Shown here one piece after another: positions 52,099 to 60,489 of a stretch of DNA of 64,000 nt. The position numbers and the translations under genes were made by a program. The stretch spans positions 186,001-250,000 of the forward strand of contig CAWITB010000039.1 in assembly GCA_963838885.1 (NCBI GenBank), given 5' to 3'. This stretch comes from JAICMB01 sp963838885. GTDB lineage: Bacteria > Acidobacteriota > Terriglobia > Bryobacterales > Bryobacteraceae. The notes under the pieces were generated by a model. It was not told where the DNA came from, made no database searches, and was given only the letters and a program-made list of their open reading frames with translations. Position 1 is the stretch's first letter; every line of letters begins with the position of its first letter.

Positions 52099-52668
52099 TC
52101 AGACCGGCTTCCTGGCCACTATTTCCGCAACCGCCCGCTTATGCGCCAAATCGTTTGGGAGGCCTTCATAGTAGTACAGGACCTCCCAATCCGCGAAGAA
52201 ACCGCGCAGTTCCCCGCGCGCGGCGCGATGATAGGTCACCTCCTCGCCAGGGTTCGCCAAATGAACGATTACTATGGCGGTTCCGCCCGGCCGAACGCCT
52301 TCGCGCACAGCCGGAATTAAGCTGCGCTGCAGGTAGTAGCACTTGAGAATGAGGTCCCACATGGCCGCCTCGATCGCGAAACCGGGACTTTCAAGATCGG
52401 CGACGTGGGCTTTAAGATCAAGATCGCGTTCTCGCGCACGCTGCAGCAATGTGGCAATTGCCGTAGCCGACCCATCGAACCCCGTCACCTTCCATCCCTG
52501 CCCCGCCAACCAGAGCGCGTTTCTGCCCGCGCCGCACGCCAGGTCGAGCGCCGCGCCCGGCTGCAGTATCCCCGCCCATTCGACGACCAGAGGCGTTGGC
52601 GCGGCCACCAGGTCCTCCGCCGCCCGCTCTCCGCTGCGATAGCGCGCGTCCCATTCCTCAATTCGCAT
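52099..52668 (-). CDS. Class I SAM-dependent methyltransferase (TehB-like)
   Basis: 189 residues from ATG 52668 (MRIEEWDARYRSGERAAEDL); GTG 52683 is an in-frame alternative. Motif I is ALDLACGAGRNALWLAGQGW, motif II VTGFDGSATAIATLL, then DLILKCYYLQRSLIPAVREG and GGTAIVIVHLANPG. The pattern resembles TehB/thiopurine-type small-molecule methyltransferases. No ribosome binding site is obvious. It ends 33 bp before the Ku start on the same strand. Confidence 0.85.
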   Translation of the reverse strand: MRIEEWDARYRSGERAAEDLVAAPTPLVVEWAGILQPGAALDLACGAGRNALWLAGQGWKVTGFDGSATAIATLLQRARERDLDLKAHVADLESPGFAIEAAMWDLILKCYYLQRSLIPAVREGVRPGGTAIVIVHLANPGEEVTYHRAARGELRGFFADWEVLYYYEGLPNDLAHKRAVAEIVARKPV

Positions 52669-53263
52669 TTGCTTCGTTCGCACCTAGTGTAATTCGCTAA
52701 GAAGGCGGAGAGGCCGGGCGATATGAATACCAGGGCCACCGGGCGCCTCCGCCGAGACGCTTACGGAGGAGACGCTTGGCGGAATGCCCGGTGAGGCCCA
52801 CCCAACCGACTCAGCTCCGGGTTCTCGATCCGCGATCGCAACGGTGCGGCGCGCCGCGCCCAGCCGCAATGAATGCAGAAATCGGTTCGCCTGTCGTGGC
52901 AGCTCTGCCCAGCGCCGGTTCGAGCAGCCGCGTCCCATCCCTGGGACCAGCGCCGCGTCCTTGCGCTCCTCCCCAACAAAATGCCGCGCTTGCGTCGCGA
53001 GCTCGCCTATGAGCTGCTCTTGCCCAGGCGATCCATCGGCTTTTCCGCCATCACACCGCGGCGTGTGGTTGTAGCCTCGCTGTCGTCGCGCGCCGCGCGT
53101 CCTTGCTTCGCGTCCTTGCTCAGCGTCCTTGCTCCGCAAAGCGGCCAGCATCATTGCCCCGCTCTCAGCGCATCCGTGATAGGTGCGCGTCGCTTACGCG
53201 GGAATCCCCCATGGCTTTCGTGGGACCTCTTTAGCGCGTCCCAGTCTTCGCCAAGGGCGCCTT
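52669..53263. other. Intergenic, low-complexity GC-rich region
   Basis: No supported gene. A short direct repeat GCGTCCTTGC occurs around 52956 and three times between 53097 and 53132. Several open frames on both strands are arginine/alanine-rich and lack homology. Confidence 0.4.
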
Positions 53264-53575
53264 TCATGTACGCCGCAGCAGCAGCACGCCCGCGACAATC
53301 AGCGCCACCGCCAGCACGCGCTCTGCCGGCCACGCCTCTCGCAGTAATGCGGCGCTGAACACGACGGTGAGCCCCGCCTCCAGCCCGAGCACGATAATGT
53401 ACGCTACGCCGAGATCGGCATGACGCATTGCCACGGCCTGCACGACCGCGCCGGCCAGAAACAGGGCCAGAAATCCCGCCGTCGGAAGCGGTCGCGTTAC
53501 GCCTTGCGAGAGCTTCATCAGTAAGCCGCCGGTCGCGAAGCACACCGCGGCGAGCGTCAACAGGAGCAGTTGCAT
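53264..53575 (-). CDS. SMR/EamA-like four-helix membrane protein
   Basis: 103 residues, four hydrophobic helices: LLLLTLAAVCFATGGLLMKL, FLALFLAGAVVQAVAMRHAD, VAYIIVLGLEAGLTVVFSAA and VLAVALIVAGVLLLRRT. The pattern after helix 2 (LGVAYIIVLGLEA) resembles small multidrug resistance proteins. However, the essential Glu of helix 1 is absent (Ala/Thr at that region), so classic drug/proton antiport is doubtful. It may be a half-size EamA-type partner. GGGAGGG directly abuts the ATG. Confidence 0.65.
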   Translation of the reverse strand: MQLLLLTLAAVCFATGGLLMKLSQGVTRPLPTAGFLALFLAGAVVQAVAMRHADLGVAYIIVLGLEAGLTVVFSAALLREAWPAERVLAVALIVAGVLLLRRT

Positions 53576-53615
53576 CCCTCCCTGTTATGACACAATCTGC
53601 CAAGAGCCTTTGTTT

Positions 53616-54590
53616 ATGACCAAACAGTTTATTCTTACCGTTCTGCTCGCCACCGGCGCCGCCGCGCTGACCGCGGCGGACTATCCCGAGGCCGCCATCT
53701 CCAACGGCTTGGTGCGCGCGCGCCTCTATCTCCCCGATGCGGAAAATGGCTCCTATCGCGGCACTCGCTTCGATTGGTCCGGAATCGTCTACCGTCTCGA
53801 ATATAAGGAGCATCAATACGTTGGAAAGTGGTACGAGCGGCACGATCCCAAGATCCACGATGCCATTACCGGACCTGTCGAGGAGTTTCTGAGCAACGGC
53901 GCCGGGCTGGGCTATGAGGCGGCCAAACCCGGCGGCACGTTCGTTCGCATCGGCGTGGGCGTGGTGCGCAAACCGGAAGGCGAAACCGTGTACCGGCGCT
54001 TCGCCACCTACGACATCGTCGATCCCGGCAAGCGCGTCGTCCGCCGCAATCCCGATTCGATCGAGTTCATTCAGGAGCTCAAAACGGAGAGCGGATATGG
54101 GTACGTCTATACCAAGACCGTACGGCTAACCAAAGGCAAGCCGCAACTGGTGCTCGATCACTCCCTGAAAAACACCGGCCATCTCCCCATCGAGACCTCC
54201 GTATATGACCACGACTTTTTCGTAATCGACGACGAGGTGGTAGGCCCCGGCGTCGTCATCGCGTTTCCATTCGACCCCAAGCCGGTTGCGGAGCTAAAGG
54301 CGCCGGCCCAAATCCACGGGCACGATCTCACTTATACGGCGGAGTTACAAAAGGGAGAGTCGATCCTGACCGAGTTGCAGGGTTTCGGCCCCACGCCCAA
54401 GGATTACGACTTTAGAGTCGAGAACCGCAAGTCCGGCGCGGGAGTACGCATTACGGGTGACAGGCCGCTTGCGAAACTCATTTTCTGGTGCATCCGAACG
54501 GTCGCCTGCCCCGAGCCGTATATCGATATGAACGTGGCGCCAGGCCGGGAATTCAGGTGGCGTATGGCCTACGATCTCGAGGCGCGATGA
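53616..54590 (+). CDS. Secreted protein, galactose-mutarotase-like beta-sandwich
   Basis: 324 residues from ATG 53616. Signal peptide MTKQFILTVLLATGAAALTA. The rest is beta-rich: GLVRARLYLPDAENGSYRGT, FDWSGIVYRLEYKEHQYVGK, VRLTKGKPQLVLDHSLKNTG and ETSVYDHDFFVIDDE. The LKNTG/HDHF-type arrangement resembles aldose 1-epimerase-like folds, but no catalytic pair can be assigned with confidence. Possibly binds extracellular sugars. Divergent from the SMR-like gene with 40 bp between starts. Confidence 0.55.
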   Translation: MTKQFILTVLLATGAAALTAADYPEAAISNGLVRARLYLPDAENGSYRGTRFDWSGIVYRLEYKEHQYVGKWYERHDPKIHDAITGPVEEFLSNGAGLGYEAAKPGGTFVRIGVGVVRKPEGETVYRRFATYDIVDPGKRVVRRNPDSIEFIQELKTESGYGYVYTKTVRLTKGKPQLVLDHSLKNTGHLPIETSVYDHDFFVIDDEVVGPGVVIAFPFDPKPVAELKAPAQIHGHDLTYTAELQKGESILTELQGFGPTPKDYDFRVENRKSGAGVRITGDRPLAKLIFWCIRTVACPEPYIDMNVAPGREFRWRMAYDLEAR

Positions 54591-54698
54591 AGTGGCGAGC
54601 GGGCGGCTACTTTTATTTATGAATGTTTGAGAAAAATTCCGCCGCAAAGCACTACCAGATCAAAGCAACATACGTCTCTCCTCCTCGAGAACGTACCG

Positions 54699-54723
54699 GG
54701 CAGGCGCACTGGCCGCGCCTGCC
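54699..54723 (-). terminator. Hairpin just after the GHMP kinase gene
   Basis: Perfect 9-bp stem GGCAGGCGC / GCGCCTGCC with a 7-nt loop, 5 bp after the stop codon of the kinase on the minus strand. No T run follows, so it may be a factor-assisted terminator or mRNA-stabilising hairpin. Confidence 0.45.
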
Positions 54724-54728
54724 TCATC

Positions 54729-55712
54729 TCACAGCCGCTCCGTCCCCACATACACCACCTTGGAGCCTTCCGGATCGAGCGAGAATTGCAACTCCCTTAA
54801 ATCGGACAGCTCGTCCCGAAGCCTGGGCTGGTTGTGCGGCTCACAGAAGAACAGAAGGAAGCCACCCCCGCCCGCTCCCAGCAGTTTCCCCCCTAGCGCC
54901 CCGGCGCGCATGCCGCGCTCGTAGTAATCGTCGATGACGCCGTTGCTGATTCCCGCCGTCAACGACCTTTTGGCTTGCCAAGCCTCGTCGAGCAGCGTCC
55001 CGAAAACATTCAGATCGCGCCCGCCCGTCAGCACTTCCCGCAACTCGCGCGCGATCCCGCACATTCTCCGCAAAACGGGAAGTCGCGCGCCCGTGTTCGC
55101 TTGCTGCTGGGTCAGAACATCGCGAGCGTCCCTGGTGTAGCCGGTAAAGAACACGACCAGCCGCCGGTTCAATTCGCGCCTCGTCTCCGCCGGGCAGACC
55201 ACCGGATCCACGAACACTCGGCCATCGGGATTGAACTGAATATATTGCATCCCGCCGTAGGCGGCAATGTACTGGTCCTGTTTGCCGATGGGCTCTTTCA
55301 AGCGCTCGATCTCTATGCAACAAGCTTCGTGCGCCAGACGCTCCGGGCTTGCGGCTTTGCCATCGAGAGCGTGCAAGGCATGCAGCAGCCCCACCGTGAA
55401 GCTGCTGGACGAGCCGAGGCCGGTGCGCGCCGGCAGGTCGCCCATGGACACGATTTCGAGTCCTCGGTCCACGCCCAGCATGCGCAGCGACTCGCGCACG
55501 ATGCGATGCTGGATTTCGTCCACCGTCCCCACAATCTCGGTCTGCGAATAGCTGACGCGAAAATTTCGCTCGAAATGGTCCTTCACGGCGATGTAGATGT
55601 ACTTATCGATCGCCGTCGAAAGCACCGCCCCCGGCTCTTGCGTGTAGTACGCCGCAAGATCGGAGCCGCCGCCCGCGAAGCTAATGCGAAACGGCGTCCT
55701 AGTGATGATCAT
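54729..55712 (-). CDS. GHMP-family sugar kinase (heptose-7-phosphate kinase-like)
   Basis: 327 residues. Opening MIITRTPFRISFAGGGSDLA, then the ATP loop LPARTGLGSSSSFTVGLLHA, KEPIGKQDQYIAAYGGMQYI and the C-terminal GKLLGAGGGGFLLFFCE. This pattern matches D-glycero-D-manno-heptose 7-phosphate kinases (HddA) and related sugar kinases. It would phosphorylate the anomeric carbon of a sugar, ahead of nucleotidyl transfer. It overlaps the nucleotidyltransferase gene by 14 bp and is third in the operon. Confidence 0.88.
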   Translation of the reverse strand: MIITRTPFRISFAGGGSDLAAYYTQEPGAVLSTAIDKYIYIAVKDHFERNFRVSYSQTEIVGTVDEIQHRIVRESLRMLGVDRGLEIVSMGDLPARTGLGSSSSFTVGLLHALHALDGKAASPERLAHEACCIEIERLKEPIGKQDQYIAAYGGMQYIQFNPDGRVFVDPVVCPAETRRELNRRLVVFFTGYTRDARDVLTQQQANTGARLPVLRRMCGIARELREVLTGGRDLNVFGTLLDEAWQAKRSLTAGISNGVIDDYYERGMRAGALGGKLLGAGGGGFLLFFCEPHNQPRLRDELSDLRELQFSLDPEGSKVVYVGTERL

Positions 55713-56404
55713 GCGAAAGGAAGCTTTCGATCAATTGCAATCGCTCCGGAGTTCCGATGTCGTAAAACCGCTGGCGGGTGACCAGCGCGGCCAACTTGCG
55801 CCGCGCGATCAGCTTCGGAAAAATCTCTTGTTCGAGCGATACGGCCCCTTCCGCCGGCACTCCTTCGACCACGCCGCGCCGCAACGCCAAAACTCCCGCT
55901 TCGACATACCGCAGCGCCTCGGGGGAGTCTTTTTCGTAACGGCTCACATATCCGTTATCGTCCAGATCGACGTTGTTCTTAACCGCGGTGTCCTCGATCG
56001 AGTTGTCGTATACGACGACGAGCGCGTCCGCATTCGCTTCGAGCAGCTTCGAGAACGCGTCCTTATACTCAATGGGAAGATACGAATCTCCATAAATGAC
56101 GAGAAACGCATCGGCCAGCATCGCCCGCGCATGGCGCAGCGCGCCCGCCAGTGCCCAAGGGCGACGGCTCGCGCGAGTAGGTCATGCGCAGACCGAGCCG
56201 CGCGCCGTCTCCGAAATATTCTTCCACCTGCTCCCCGAGATATCCCGTCAGTACCAACACGTCGCGGATTTTCTGCTCCGCGAGCAGGCGCAACTGATGC
56301 TCCAGGTAAGGAGCGCCCGCGACCGGGACCATGGGCTTCGGTATCGTCACCGTAACGGGCCGCAATCGCGTGCCCAGGCCGCCCGCCAGAATCACTGCCT
56401 GCAT
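55699..56404 (-). CDS. Sugar-phosphate nucleotidyltransferase, single frameshift
   Basis: Starts MQAVILAGGLGTRLRPVTVT with the NTP-binding GGxGTRLRP and the Lys of IPKPMVPVAG. The frame breaks at about 56143-56150: removing one G from GGCGGGCGC joins SPLGTGG to ALRHARAMLADAFLVIYGDS. The remainder (DLDDNGYVSRYEKDSPEALR, QEIFPKLIARRKLAAL, FYDIGTPERLQL) is the normal C-terminal half. Length is 3n+1, consistent with one extra base. It should form a nucleotide-activated sugar from the product of the adjacent GHMP kinase, in the manner of HddC. Confidence 0.85.
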
Positions 56405-57360
56405 GAAGCGCCCGTCTGGGCCAAAACGCTCCCGATCGCCACTCTCACGGCCTGCTCCGACGTGCGCCGCGCTTTCCAGCCAAGGCGGTTGATTTTCGTC
56501 ACGTCGAGAAGAAAACGCGGCACGTCGCCCGGCCAGCCTCCTTCGCCGCCGGTGAATTCGTACTCCACGTCGCGCAGGCCCATTGCCTCTACGACCAGGT
56601 CCGCAATGCGCGTCACCTGCAGACTGTCGTCGCAGCCGAGATTATAGATGTTCAATTCCTCGGGCGCCCGCTCGATCGCGAAAAGCATCGCCTCCACGCA
56701 CTCTTCGCTCAATAAGTAGGACTTCGCCTGCCGGCCGTCGCCCAGAATCATCAATTGCCGCGGATTCTCCTGAAGCCGCGCGATGAAATCGCCAATCACG
56801 GTGCGCCCCCGCTTGCGGACCTTCGGACCCACGATGTTCGCAAAACGAAAAATCCAGCACTTCAATGCAAAGAGGTTTTGAAAAGCTGCGATCAGGGCTT
56901 CACACCCCAGCTTCGTGGCGCCGTATAGCGAAATCGGCGCCGGAAAAAACGCGCTCTCCGGAATCGGTTGCAGCGGCGAAATTCCATAGACCGCCGAGGT
57001 CGAAGAGAACGCCAGTTTCTTGACGCCGGCGCGCCGCATCGCCTCGAGCACGTTGTAGGTCACGAGTACGTTCTGCTGCAGGTCCTTGTCGGTGGGTTCG
57101 CCCGCGACGAATTTAACGTCGGGATTCGCCGCCAGATGGTACACCATGTCGACGCCCTCGACGGCGGCCAGCGTGAAACCAAAATCGCGCAAGTCGCCCT
57201 CGCGAAAATGGAATTTGGGACGATCCCGCAACGGCGCGATGTGCTCGATCTTGCCGCTGCTGAGGTCGTCCGCGACGACCACTTCATCGCCGCGCGCCAG
57301 CAGCGCCTCGGCCAAATCGGAACCGATGCAGCCCGCGCCGCCCGTGACCAGTGCCTTCAT
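56392..57360 (-). CDS. NAD-dependent epimerase/dehydratase (extended SDR)
   Basis: 322 residues from ATG 57360 (MKALVTGGAGCIGSDLAEAL). The cofactor motif GGAGCIGS, acidic VVVADDLSSG, YHLAANPDVKF, catalytic Ser in FSSTSAVYG and Tyr/Lys in SLYGATKLGCEA are all present, with a sugar-nucleotide domain behind (LGDGRQAKSYLLSEECVEAM). Typical UDP-glucose 4-epimerase/GDP-sugar dehydratase. First gene of an operon with the nucleotidyltransferase (13-bp overlap) and GHMP kinase. A TATACT hexamer lies 9 nt before the ATG. Confidence 0.9.
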   Translation of the reverse strand: MKALVTGGAGCIGSDLAEALLARGDEVVVADDLSSGKIEHIAPLRDRPKFHFREGDLRDFGFTLAAVEGVDMVYHLAANPDVKFVAGEPTDKDLQQNVLVTYNVLEAMRRAGVKKLAFSSTSAVYGISPLQPIPESAFFPAPISLYGATKLGCEALIAAFQNLFALKCWIFRFANIVGPKVRKRGRTVIGDFIARLQENPRQLMILGDGRQAKSYLLSEECVEAMLFAIERAPEELNIYNLGCDDSLQVTRIADLVVEAMGLRDVEYEFTGGEGGWPGDVPRFLLDVTKINRLGWKARRTSEQAVRVAIGSVLAQTGASCRQ

Positions 57361-57369
57361 CAATCCGGC

Positions 57370-57375
57370 AGTATA
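57370..57375 (-). promoter_or_regulatory. -10-like TATACT upstream of the epimerase operon
   Basis: Minus-strand TATACT ends 9 nt before ATG 57360, so any leader would be only 2-3 nt long. No -35 consensus is visible. Confidence 0.4.
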
Positions 57376-57510
57376 GCAGCAGGTCTTTAGGGTGACCCCG
57401 CAAGCGCGAGCCCTGCAACCGATTCCGGCCACCCGCGCCAACGCCTCTGGACCGAGCCGCGACCCGCAAGGGACCGCTTTCCGCCCGAAGCCGATTGCTT
57501 CGACGCCAGA

Positions 57511-58476
57511 CTAGCGCGCCGCGGGATGCAGCAGCAGCTTCTGCACGCGCCAGTTGAGGATCTCGCCAACGTACAGCGTGTTCTCGGACGGGCACGCCAT
57601 TTCGTGGACCCAGCCGAACTCGCCGCGCCGTTTGCCGGCTTTTCCGAACACGCCGAGAATATTGCCGTCGAGGTCGAGCTTATAAATGCGCCCGGGTACA
57701 GAATCGGAGCTATAGAGAACCTGCCGCGGCCCTGGCGTGAGGCATATCGCCCACGGGGCGCCCACATTGGTCCACTGCTTCAGGAAATTTCCCTCGCCAT
57801 CGAAAATCTGGATGCGGCGATTCTCGCGATCGCCGACGTAGACGTTTCCGCGCGCATCCACGGCAATCGTATGGGGCGTATGAAACTCGCCGGGCGCGGT
57901 CCCGCGCTTGCCCCAGGACTTCACCCAATCGCCGTCTTTATTCACCTTGGCGACGCGCGAGTTGCCATAGCCGTCGCTAATGTAGCTGTTTCCGGCCGCA
58001 TCCCAGGCGACATCGGTGGGCCGGTTGAACAGATTATCTCGCGCCACGGGAGGTTCAGCGCGAGCGCCCGAGCCGGCCGCCTCGACGGCTTCCGGCTTGC
58101 GTCCGAGCAGCATCGACACGCGGCCTTGCGGATCGAATTTGATCACCATGTTGGAGCCCTCATCCACGCACCAGATGTTGTCGTCTTTGTCGATGCGCAC
58201 CGCGTGGGCGAACGTGAAGCCGTACAGATCCTTACCGATCTCGCGCAGGAATTTTCCGTCGCCGTCGAATTCGAGAAGCTGGGCGCCTTTGCCGCGATGG
58301 TAGACGAACACGTGCCCATGAGAATTGACGGCCACTCCGGCGGCTTCGCCGAGATAAAGGCCGGGCGGCAGCTTCAGCGGCTCGGCCACCGATTCGTAGG
58401 GGATTTCAGGCGGCGCTTGCTGCGCCACTAGCGGCGCGGCGAATAAAATCGACAAAGCGACTGCGTAAGGTGTCAA
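57511..58476 (-). CDS. Secreted NHL-repeat six-bladed beta-propeller protein
   Basis: 321 residues from TTG 58476, which has GGAGG 5 nt upstream; this start gives a clean signal peptide (TPYAVALSILFAAPLVAQQ). NHL-type repeats: GVAVNSHGHVFVYHRGKGAQ, AVRIDKDDNIWCVDEGSNMV, DVAWDAAGNSYISDGYGNSR, TIAVDARGNVYVGDRENRRI and EMACPSENTLYVGEILNWRV. The pattern resembles peptidyl-alpha-hydroxyglycine lyase-like propellers common in acidobacteria. Probably periplasmic; ligand or activity unknown. Confidence 0.82.
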   Translation of the reverse strand: MTPYAVALSILFAAPLVAQQAPPEIPYESVAEPLKLPPGLYLGEAAGVAVNSHGHVFVYHRGKGAQLLEFDGDGKFLREIGKDLYGFTFAHAVRIDKDDNIWCVDEGSNMVIKFDPQGRVSMLLGRKPEAVEAAGSGARAEPPVARDNLFNRPTDVAWDAAGNSYISDGYGNSRVAKVNKDGDWVKSWGKRGTAPGEFHTPHTIAVDARGNVYVGDRENRRIQIFDGEGNFLKQWTNVGAPWAICLTPGPRQVLYSSDSVPGRIYKLDLDGNILGVFGKAGKRRGEFGWVHEMACPSENTLYVGEILNWRVQKLLLHPAAR

Positions 58477-58565
58477 ATCGTCCTCCAAAACGAGTCCTTG
58501 GAAGTATACCGCCATCGCGCTTCCGTGCGGCGCCTATCGAGGCTAAACTGAGTTGAGGAGAGTGA

Positions 58566-59087
58566 ATGCGTAGACTTTTTCAAGTTGTATCGTACTCCAT
58601 CGCCGCGGCGGGGTTGCTTGCCGCGCAGACCTCCAGCCACAGCGTTCTGCACCCCGAAATGACGGTTGGCGCGGATGCCGGCACGTACCAGAAACCGGCC
58701 GCCACGCTGGGCCAGAAAACGGGCGAGAACTGGACCGCTACGACCGTGGCAGCGGGCGTGGACAAGAAACCGGAGCCGGGCAAAGCGATTACGGCGACGG
58801 GCGAGATTATCGATTTATCGTGCTACCTGCAACTCGGTAAGCACGGCGAGAAGCACGTTTCCTGCGGCAAGAAATGCCTCCAGAACAACGAACCGATCGG
58901 GCTCTTGGCCAAGGACGGCGCGGTCTATATGCTGATGGCGGAGGAGCACGACCCGCGCCGCGACGGCCAGACTTCTTTCCGTCAAAACGCTATCGATCAT
59001 TTCGGACAGATCGTCGAAGTGAGCGGCACGGAGGCATCGCATGGCGGATTCAGGGCAATTTACGTCCAGGGTTACGCGAACAAATAA
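58566..59087 (+). CDS. Secreted protein with conserved DLSCYL/CGKKC motif, unknown function
   Basis: 173 residues, with GAGGAGAG just before the ATG. Signal peptide ending near AAQTSSHS. The core reads ATGEIIDLSCYLQLGKHGEK, HVSCGKKCLQNNEPIGLLAK and DGAVYMLMAEEHDP, a recurrent pattern in acidobacterial and other secreted proteins: GEI-x-D-x-x-C, H-x-x-C-x-x-x-C. The three Cys and His suggest metal or haem contact or a disulfide. The 3' end carries a perfect 19-bp tandem duplication across the stop codon. Confidence 0.65.
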   Translation: MRRLFQVVSYSIAAAGLLAAQTSSHSVLHPEMTVGADAGTYQKPAATLGQKTGENWTATTVAAGVDKKPEPGKAITATGEIIDLSCYLQLGKHGEKHVSCGKKCLQNNEPIGLLAKDGAVYMLMAEEHDPRRDGQTSFRQNAIDHFGQIVEVSGTEASHGGFRAIYVQGYANK

Positions 59088-59105
59088 GGGTTACGCGAAC
59101 AAATA
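59068..59105 (+). repeat. Perfect 19-bp tandem duplication across the stop codon of the 58566 gene
   Basis: AGGGTTACGCGAACAAATA occurs twice head to tail (59068-59086, 59087-59105). The first unit supplies the final codons and stop of the upstream gene. The second leads directly into the next ATG at 59107. Confidence 0.85.
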
Positions 59106-59106
59106 G

Positions 59107-60114
59107 ATGACCAGCGGCATTGCCGTCGCATGCGGGAAGGGCCGGCGCTCGTCCGCTCCGGCCCTTTTTCTGTGCGCTTCTTTTCTATGCGCGTTCGTGG
59201 CGATTCTGTCGGGCTGCGGCCGCCAGCATAAACGCGTCATCGCGGTGGTTCCGAAAGGGAACGCGAATCTTTTCTGGCAGTCCGTGCATGCGGGCGCGGC
59301 CAAGGCGGGGCGCGAGAAGGGCGTCGAAATCGTCTGGAACGGCCCGGCGTCGGAAACGGATTACACGCAACAGTTGCAGATCGCGGAGGCTATGATCAAC
59401 CGCCATGTGGACGCGCTCGCGCTCGCGCCCATCGATCATCAGGCGATGGCCGGCGTGGTAGAGCGCGCCGCGCGCGAGAACGTGCCCGTCGTCATTTTCG
59501 ACTCCGGCATCGACACGGAAAATTACGTCTCGCGAGTGGCTACGGACAACTACAAGGCCGGCCAGATCGCGGCGGACCGGATGGGCCGCATCCTCGATGG
59601 GAAAGGCGCCGTGGCGATCGTCGCGGTGCAGCCCGGCGGCGCGTCGACCGAAGCGCGGGAAAAGGGCTTCGCCGACGAGATCCACGCAAAATACCCCGGC
59701 ATTCAGATCGTGGACAAGCGCTTCGGCAAGTCCGACATTGCCCAATCGCTGGAAGTCGCCGAGAATATGCTGACCGCGCATCCCGATCTCGACGCCTTCT
59801 TCGCCTCCAACGAGTCCGGATCGATGGGCGCGGCGCAGGCCTTACGCGCCAGGAGCGGCCGTAAAATCAAGCTCGTCGGATTTGATGCCAGCCCTACTTT
59901 GCTCGACGATTTGCGCTCCGGGCTGATCGATTCGCTGGTAGTGCAAGACCCGTTCAAAATGGGCTACGAAGCGGTTTCGTTGGCGGTGGACAAGCTGGAC
60001 GGGCATCCCGTGGCGAAGGTGAACGACCTCGCGCCGAGGTTGGTCGATTTGCAGAACCTCGACGATCCGGAGGTGCGGGCGCAACTTCACCCCGACGTGA
60101 AGAAGTATTTGTAG
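59107..60114 (+). CDS. Periplasmic sugar-binding lipoprotein (RbsB-like, ABC-type substrate-binding)
   Basis: 335 residues if started at ATG 59107. The signal has a basic stretch (GKGRRSSAPA), a hydrophobic core and lipobox ILSGC. Type I periplasmic-binding fold: IAVVPKGNANLFWQSVHAGA, EAMINRHVDALALAPIDHQA, VVIFDSGIDTENYVSRVATD, NYKAGQIAADRM and DAFFASNESGSMGAAQAL. RbsB-like proteins deliver ribose or related sugars to an ABC importer; no permease or ATPase genes are adjacent. A strong terminator-like hairpin (59138-59170) falls within the signal-peptide codons, so the true start could be later. Confidence 0.88.
   Translation: MTSGIAVACGKGRRSSAPALFLCASFLCAFVAILSGCGRQHKRVIAVVPKGNANLFWQSVHAGAAKAGREKGVEIVWNGPASETDYTQQLQIAEAMINRHVDALALAPIDHQAMAGVVERAARENVPVVIFDSGIDTENYVSRVATDNYKAGQIAADRMGRILDGKGAVAIVAVQPGGASTEAREKGFADEIHAKYPGIQIVDKRFGKSDIAQSLEVAENMLTAHPDLDAFFASNESGSMGAAQALRARSGRKIKLVGFDASPTLLDDLRSGLIDSLVVQDPFKMGYEAVSLAVDKLDGHPVAKVNDLAPRLVDLQNLDDPEVRAQLHPDVKKYL
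59138..59170 (+). terminator. Intrinsic terminator inside the 5' end of the sugar-binding gene
   Basis: Perfect 9-bp stem AAGGGCCGG / CCGGCCCTT with a 12-nt loop, followed by TTTTT. It is well placed to end transcription of the 58566 gene, yet it lies 31 bp inside the reading frame of the downstream gene. Confidence 0.65.
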
Positions 60115-60227
60115 GCCACCTCTCCCAGCGACCGAAGGGTCGTTCCACAATGGCATTAGAAGAGATCGAGCGCAGCTATGCGGCCGTTCGATTTTTGATG
60201 CAGGTTCCCCTGATAGGTCCCGGCCTC

Positions 60228-60489
60228 TTATTCATAGACCTCGCGGCGATGTGCGATCCGCGTCACGCTCACAACTTTTGCGTCATCGTCAACTGATGTA
60301 CACCACGCGCCAGTGACCGAGGCGGACGCGCCACTGATCTTTGTAGCCCTTCAATTTTTTGCATCCTGGTGGCCGTGGAGTATGGCTCAGGGTTTCGAGC
60401 TTGTGGACGACCCGGGCCAGCACGTTATCCGGCAACGCTTCGAGTTCCTTCCGCGCGGGCGGCTTGACCTCGACAACATAGCTATTCAC
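60228..60489 (-). CDS. RelE-family toxin, C-terminal frameshift
   Basis: From GTG 60489: VVEVKPPARKELEALPDNVL, RVVHKLETLSHTPRPPGCKK, LKGYKDQWRVRLGHWRVVY, the RelE/ParE fold. The frame stops early after VVYIS. Removing one A near 60289 continues it as VDDDAKVVSVTRIAHRREVY and a stop at 60228, the usual RelE ending with catalytic-region residues. Length is 3n+1. As given, the toxin lacks its last 22 residues and is probably inactive. It overlaps its antitoxin gene by 8 bp. Confidence 0.75.

Noticed and set aside
52669..53263. GCGTCCTTGC repeats as a CRISPR-like or tandem-repeat array
   Set aside because: Only four irregularly spaced 10-bp copies; no constant spacer length and no cas genes.
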